Translations under genes and position numbers: made by a program
Notes under the pieces: model-generated
Told to the model about the DNA's origin: nothing
Seen by the model: the letters and a program-made list of their open reading frames with translations, nothing else
Database searches by the model: none
Shown: piece after piece, positions 1-6,500 of the stretch
Layout: every line of letters begins with the position of its first letter
Numbering within the stretch: position 1 is the first letter of the stretch
NCBI GenBank assembly: GCA_002751075.1
Contig: NAOQ01000075.1
Location: 106,107 to 119,760 of the forward strand
Direction of reading: 5' to 3'
Length of the DNA: 13,654 nucleotides
Source: Ichthyophonus hoferi
Lineage: Eukaryota; Opisthokonta; Ichthyosporea; Ichthyophonida; Ichthyophonidae

Positions 1-32
<32 letters not shown>

Positions 33-1977
33 GATAGATAAAAATATACATGTACAGATGTACATGTAAGTAGAAAATACTGCTAAAATTTATTGTGAAT
101 GCTTTTTTTATAAATCATACTATAAATCATACATCATATACATGTAACATGGTATAACTAGATGACCTTACATCAATGATAACACAACTCAAAAATACAG
201 TTTAATGAAAGAAAAACTATGTGCAATGGCTATACTACGTCACAGGTTGTCTCGTACATACTTACACGTATGAAATCATGTATGTATTTATGCATGTATG
301 GATGTATGTATGTAAATGCAGTATTAGATGTAGATGGATAGAGAGTACTGTACGTGAAATAACATACGTATATTGTTGAATAATGAATTTTACAAAGTGC
401 ATTAAAACAGACATGTATTCTATTTTATACATTTAACAGATGCTTAAAGGGAAAGGGAAATATTTACATGCCTTCGTTAAAGTGGGCGATATAGCATTGT
501 TTTACCTAGGTTTGTTACATAATCAACACCCTGTCGTTAATCATGTGTCTATCTGCCTATCTAGAAGGAAAAGGACGGAGGAACAAATTAAGACTACCAA
601 CACAAACGTATAAAAAGCCAAAAACGACTGTTATATCGGGTACTGTACCATAATACTGGTGTATTAACGTTAAGGGTTGGTAGATTATTTCGAAAACAAA
701 TGTGGTTTGCTATACATAGTATAGGTCCGTGTTACAGTCGGAAAAAAATCTTTCAAGCGATGCGACGAAGCGATTTTAAGTCTAAATATTACTAAGTCAA
801 AAAGGACTATATTTTTGAAAATTAAAACCCTATTGGGAATAAAAAAAAAGATAATAATAGAACAGTATCATAACATACAATATACATGAACGATATATAA
901 TCACTTTCCCCAGTGTACATGCCAATTTATTATTTTTCAACTGTTATTTTCTTGCTGGCCCCACCCAAGACTAGACTTTTAGTGCTATCGCATTTTCACG
1001 GTAATTTTGCGTTAAAGTTAATTTCCATTCTATTGGTTTGAATATTAACCAACTATTAATTATATAATAAAACTTATTTAATAACAATTTATTATTTACA
1101 TTTAATTATTAATAATTAATGGTAAATAGTTTATTTTAAATTTTAATACGTTCAATTGTTCTTATGTGATGTATCTAAGCCTTTAGCCCGGACTAGATTA
1201 TTTATGCGATAGCATTTTCAATGTAGGAATTAAAATTAAAATTCCTTTCAAGGCTTCAATTAACTACAAATTATTATCCAATTGAAAATCATTATCTAAT
1301 TTTAAACAATTTATTTTAATTAAATAGATTAAACATTAAAAATTTATGTTGTCGTTTGATTAGGTATTAGAATTAATAGAGTTAGTCTTTGAAACACCAA
1401 AAAGTATAGAAAAGACTGAAAAGAACAATAAAACACTACTTTATAATCATTCAAATAACATTAATGCGCTTTTTTTATAAATTTTAAAGAGTTTAGTATT
1501 TAATTTGTGTTAAATATGTCTAGATAGTTAGAAGTATATAATACAGACATACTAGAAATTCTTTTCTATTTTTTTTAACGGATGCTTTTTACTCTTCGCC
1601 TAAAAATACTTTAGCCAATAATACTTATTTGTATGTTTTATTTAAAAATATTCAATTGGCCCAATCCTATTTATAGCTTTTGGCGGCCTTGTCAATGATT
1701 GATTGCTTTTCTTTAAAACTCTTTCCCTATTATTTACTCTACGGCTATTGGTTGTACTCCTCAAACTATTATACAACAGAATATTAGGAAAAATATATTT
1801 TAACAGGATATTAGTTACATCATGTTATTAAAAGTATACTTAAAACATTTCTTTACTCCTGTGAGAGTATAGGCTGGTCTTTAAGCACAAAATTTTCAGT
1901 CGCTCTTTTTGTCTTTTGGCACTAGAATAATAAGAAGTTATAACTGATAAGAGTTAATGTTTAGGGATATTGTGCGA

Positions 1978-1996
1978 GTTAACTGCTGCAGTTAAC
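1978..1996. promoter_or_regulatory. Perfect 9-bp inverted repeat, possible transcription factor site
   Basis: GTTAACTGCTGCAGTTAAC has two perfect 9-bp arms around a single T. GTTAAC half-sites recall homeodomain dimer sites such as HNF1, but the arms and spacing differ. TGATAAG (1945-1951) and CTTATCA (1999-2005) lie on either side. Function is inference. Confidence 0.3.
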
Positions 1997-2087
1997 ATCT
2001 TATCATCTTATACATAGCGAATGGCCGCCGAAGATTGCAAGCAGGGAATCAAGATAAATAACAGTAATAATAACAGCAATAATGTAA

Positions 2088-2131
2088 TAAAATATAAAAT
2101 ATAAAATATAAAATAAAAAATAAAAATAAAA
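2088..2131 (+). repeat. ATAAA-type low-complexity tract
   Basis: Repeated ATAAAAT/ATAAA units. It explains the Phe/Tyr/Ile-rich minus-strand open frame across 2003-2215, which is not a gene. Confidence 0.8.
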
Positions 2132-2869
2132 GTTAAAACACAAATTTTTAATGAATTTAGGTATTTCTTTATATTGCAGTAAGTATTTAATTATACATCC
2201 TAAACAACTTACCATTGTAAATTGTTGTAACCATTATAGCGATAATAGCGACGTTTATAATATATTAAGATTTGATAGCTAATTCTATTTTCTTCGTTTC
2301 TTCATAGCATTATTATATGAATTATTAGAAAATCCCGAGGCAAATAGGAGATCATTATTCATGTAGAATAAATCATGGACATTATTTTTCTCAGGCGATT
2401 CATACGTTTTCATGTACTGGTGTGGTAGTACGATTGAATTATATACTTAATAGGTAAAGATTGGCAATATATTTTTCTTTGATTACGTTTATACCCAGAT
2501 GTTAGTTTGCATTTGCAAGTATAATCTTCAAGTGTATAAATAAACTTCATAATTATGTTAAAACTGGCCTTTTTGCATTGCATAAAAGTTTCTTTGGTAT
2601 CTTGCTGGTTGTCTATAATTAAACAACCATATTATTATTGGGTAATGAATAATTATAAGATTAAGGATTATTAATAGTTCATTATAAAATTAAATATTTA
2701 TCTATATTATATTATAGATTTGTTTGTGTATATGTATATATATATAGAGTGAACAGTGCCTAAGGTTTAACTAATACTATTACTTACTATATGTACCATT
2801 TTGACATAGAGGTATACATATTTATATAGATATATTATCCATAAAGTAAGAACGAAAGCACAAAAGGGC

Positions 2870-2946
2870 CCTATTAGCATGCAAAACATTTTCTTCTTTA
2901 TATCTTTCTGAAAGCATTGACACCACACTGGGTGTCACTTTACAAG
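2870..2946 (+). other. Putative non-coding 5' exon of the ZnT6-like gene, with short uORF
   Basis: A strong donor (ACAAG|GTAAGA, exon end 2946) is followed 420 bp later by a pyrimidine-rich stretch and the AG at 3366 just before the ZnT6 start codon. The frame that would read in phase into ATG 3367 meets a TAG a short way upstream and has no ATG after it, so the exon is best read as untranslated. It contains a ten-codon upstream ORF, ATG 2879 to TGA 2909-2911. The exon's 5' end is unknown; the start given is nominal. Confidence 0.45.
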
Positions 2947-3117
2947 GTAAGATATATTGTACACAGTTATAGTTCAAGATTCGCCTCGTTTGGTTTACTG
3001 CATTCTCTCATATGCAGTGTTTTGTTTTAACTTTATCTTGTACTTTATTCTTCTATTTTCATACTTATTTTTCTCTATTACACTCTCTTGCATACTATTA
3101 TAATCGCAAAATATATA

Positions 3118-3160
3118 TTTTTTTCTATCTTTTTCTATCTTTTTCTATCTCTTTCTATCT
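3118..3160 (+). repeat. Decamer repeat TTTTCTATCT, four copies
   Basis: Three perfect TTTTCTATCT units and one CTTTCTATCT. It is pyrimidine-rich on the sense strand and lies in the putative 5' UTR intron of the ZnT6-like gene. Confidence 0.9.
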
Positions 3161-3300
3161 CATTCATTCATCCCAAACAAGTATATCCTAGTTAGAAGCG
3201 TTATCTAGCTTGCCTGAAATAACCATATTATCCAGAGAGACTTAACAAGTAGTCAATAATTAAAAACATCACTATGAATTATAATGTAACTTATTGTTAT

Positions 3301-3366
3301 TCTATTCTCTTTCTCTCTGTGTGTCTGTTCCCTCTCTCTCCTCTCTCTCAATTTCTAAACATAAAG
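3301..3366 (+). other. Pyrimidine tract and acceptor before the first ZnT6 coding exon
   Basis: A CT-rich run at about 3301-3352 leads to AG at 3365-3366, immediately before ATG 3367. This looks like the 3' end of a 5' UTR intron (2947-3366). The apparent open frame from 3274 reads through this tract into the exon and is not thought to be coding upstream of 3367. Confidence 0.5.
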
Positions 3367-3546
3367 ATGATAGAGAACGTCAATGTGATTGGATCGAGGA
3401 TTGGGGTTGAGAATGTAGTAGATACAGCTTATGAAATATCATTGAATGATGAAGAGCTGGGTTATCATGACGGGCATAGCCACCTTGCCGGTGAGAGTGT
3501 AAAGAAAATTTCAATGATTAGGTCTTTATTGCTGGCATTGCAATCG
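3367..3546 (+). CDS. SLC30A6: ZnT6-like coding exon 1 (residues 1-60)
   Basis: It codes for the cytosolic N-terminus: an acidic stretch, a small His motif (HDGHSH) and the amphipathic segment MIRSLLLALQS, which lines up with the KLLREFRL region of human ZnT6. The donor TCG|GTAAAT is in phase 0. A stronger-looking donor, CCG|GTGAGA after 3490, would give a shorter alternative. Confidence 0.8.
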
Positions 3547-6500
3547 GTAAATGATGGGTGTGTTATGATGTAGGAATGGATGGGAGTGTATATATGATAT
3601 TGGATTATCTTGTATTAAGGTTTATTTTTATTTTATGATATACTATGTTATTATGTCATGTTATATCAGGTTGTACTAGGTTATCTTATATTATATTTTA
3701 TGTATGATATTACATTATATCATATCATATCATATAATATTATGTTATACTAGTTATAAAAATATCTAGGCCTATAAAGTACATATTGGTATTTGTTCAC
3801 TAGGAATGGAGTGATAAATATGTGTTTTGCATATGATTATATATATATATTTAAATTTAAATTTAAATTTTTTCAATTGATGGCATTGAAGTAGCTTATG
3901 TAATTATATATATGCGTACATTACTATCTAATTAGTTGCATTCAACCATACACAAATTCAACCATATCATTTTTGGTCTAATACAGTCCGGCCCGATCAG
4001 ATCTGGCCCGATCCGAAAACTAAGAAGACGGTTCGTCTTGGTATTTTTGTACTATCTGTGGCAACTGCCATGGGCTATTGGAGTGCTTCAGCTCATAGTT
4101 TGGGTAAATGAGCTCTGTCTGTTAAAATTTTGATTTTGATTTTAATCGTTTATCTTGCTATGCATCTTTTATTCTTTGTTTTCCATTTTACGTTATTGTT
4201 CCGTATTTATATTTTCTGTATAATTTAAAAGGCTCTATTTGGCCACCTAGAATTTTAAACCAATCCAATTTGAGCCTGGATATATACGCGAATTGTAATT
4301 GGATATGATATAATAATCACGCTCAGAGTTCTCTGTACTGTAAAGAGTGACTTTCCATATATATATATCAAATTTTACATTAATGCTGTAATTGACGTGT
4401 ACTTAATATAACATATGGTATCTAAACACACAAATGAGAGAAGCAAAGGAAAGAAAACAAAGACAAATAATTAAAAGATAAATATATCAACCATAATAAG
4501 AGGGGGGGCGAAGGTGATATATCTATCTATAGATCTACTTTATTCATCAATTAAAATATAACATTATACTACATAACACTATATTATATAACACTATATT
4601 ATATAACATTATAATATATAATACTAAAATATTATACTATATAACACTATTATGTAACACGATGTTTTACAATACTATATTACATAACATTATATTATAT
4701 AAAGTTGTACCATATAGCACTATATTATATAACACTGTGCTATATAACACTATACTATGTAACACTATATTATATAACACTATACTATGTAACACTATAT
4801 TATATAACACTATACTATATAACACTATGCTATATAACACTATGTTATATGTCACTGTACTATATAACACTATACTATATAACACTATACTATATAACAC
4901 TATATTATATAACACTATATTATATAACACTACACTATATAACACTGTACTATATAACACTATACTATATAACACTATACTATATAACACTATACTATAT
5001 AACACTATACTATATAACATTGTACTATATAGCACTGTACTATATAACATTGTACTATATAACACTGTACTATATACCTCTTCCCATTTCTTGTATATTC
5101 CATCTCTCATCCAATTATTCTTTCATCCAATCACAGCTCTCATTACATATAACCTCTTAAACTGGTTCGATGGTTTCTGTATATTGGCTGATATTGTACC
5201 AATCTGGGCTGCCCGTCAAAAACCATCTTACAAATATTCATTTGGGTATGATGTATATGTATATATATGTATATACTTATATTTAATTGGATGCATATAT
5301 TTTATAGCTTTATTTTTAATGGTGTATTAAAAGGGATGTGGTTTATATTTGAAAACAGAAAGCGATTTATAGAAAACCATACTTTCATATTTAATCACTT
5401 ACTCACTTACACCTACATGCTATTATATTATTACATATCATATCATACTACTATACGATTATACTGTCATACTACTATGCTACGCTACTACTATACTACC
5501 ATACTATCATACTACTCTACCACTATACTATCTTACCATCGCACTACCATTGTATTAATCCCGCCTCCCCCTCTAGCTATTCTCAGGTAGAAGTTCTAGT
5601 TGCCTTTTCTGGCACTGCCCTATTCTTTCTAGTGGTTGTCTGGGCTATTATAGAAGCTATTGAACATATTTTATTGGAGGATGAACATAAGGTAGACGGA
5701 AGGTAACTACTGTTGATTGGATGTTATTATTATATATATATATATGTATGCATGCATATATGCATGTATGTATGTATATATGTATGTATGTATGTATATA
5801 TGTATATAAGTATGTATGTATGTATTTATATGTACGTTTGTACATCCATACTCATCTACCTATCTAGTAACACATCTACATATGGATTGGTGGAATATCA
5901 CAGGGGTACTACCATATCTCTTCTCTGTGTGGCACTCTTTATCAGACTAATCAGTATGATGATTGCTCGTAAGCATAGTTACATACATCGAAATATGAAA
6001 GGTATGGCTTCACTGTTGCTTATCTATAGGTGTATGTGTATGTGTATATGTATATGTTTGCGATTTGCGTGTATGTGTATGTATTTATGTATGTGCATAT
6101 ATAGGCATATGCAAGTAATTATAATGTGCGTTTAAGTTATTTTTAACCTTTCTTCTCCAGTTATATTGCTCTAAGCAAAGTAATATACACAGTAATTTAG
6201 GATAGTTACATAGTTTAACCAAGGAACAGGTTGTGTTTCTAACCATATATGGAATATTTTGTATTTGTGGGTTCCATGCAGAAAGCAGCAGTACAAAAAT
6301 AAAGTATTGGATGGCTAGTCTTGTGCAAGCAACCATTGGCTCTGGTAAAATACATCGAAGCATCCTATTGGCTAGAGGCGTGAACACGTGCACCCTTGCT
6401 ACTATATTATCTTGGCTAATTTTATACACCTCCTCATATTTGGTGCATTCTAAGTGGGTATTGCCACTGCCTAGTTACGGTTGATGTTTATCTTTATTTA

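Larger units (their letters stand above)
1..2869. other. AT-rich upstream region without a supported gene
   Basis: It contains a TA dinucleotide run (1-29), ATGT repeats (about 278-315), an ATAAA-type tract (2088-2131), a diverged direct repeat around 970-1280, a 19-bp inverted repeat at 1978-1996 flanked by GATA-type words, and promoter-like words TTTTGGCGGC (1678) and CTATTGGTTGT (1745). No exon could be recognised on either strand. One 57-codon open frame at 440-613 is of unknown meaning. Confidence 0.6.

Noticed and set aside
2003-2215. Minus-strand 70-codon hydrophobic frame
   Set aside because: Its core is the ATAAA tract read on the reverse strand; no homology was recognised and its composition is repeat-like.
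3274-3366. N-terminal extension of the ZnT6 first exon to ATG 3274
   Set aside because: The sequence is a CT-rich pyrimidine tract typical of an intron 3' end; its translation (Leu/Ser/Pro-rich) has no counterpart in ZnT6.
4662-5330. Open frames of 147-222 codons on both strands over the 15-bp array
   Set aside because: They are translations of a minisatellite inside a ZnT6 intron; only the segment 5137-5245, in one frame, is a real exon.
5702-5845. Tyr/Ile/His/Met/Cys-rich frames on both strands
   Set aside because: They are translations of the ATGT microsatellite in ZnT6 intron 4.
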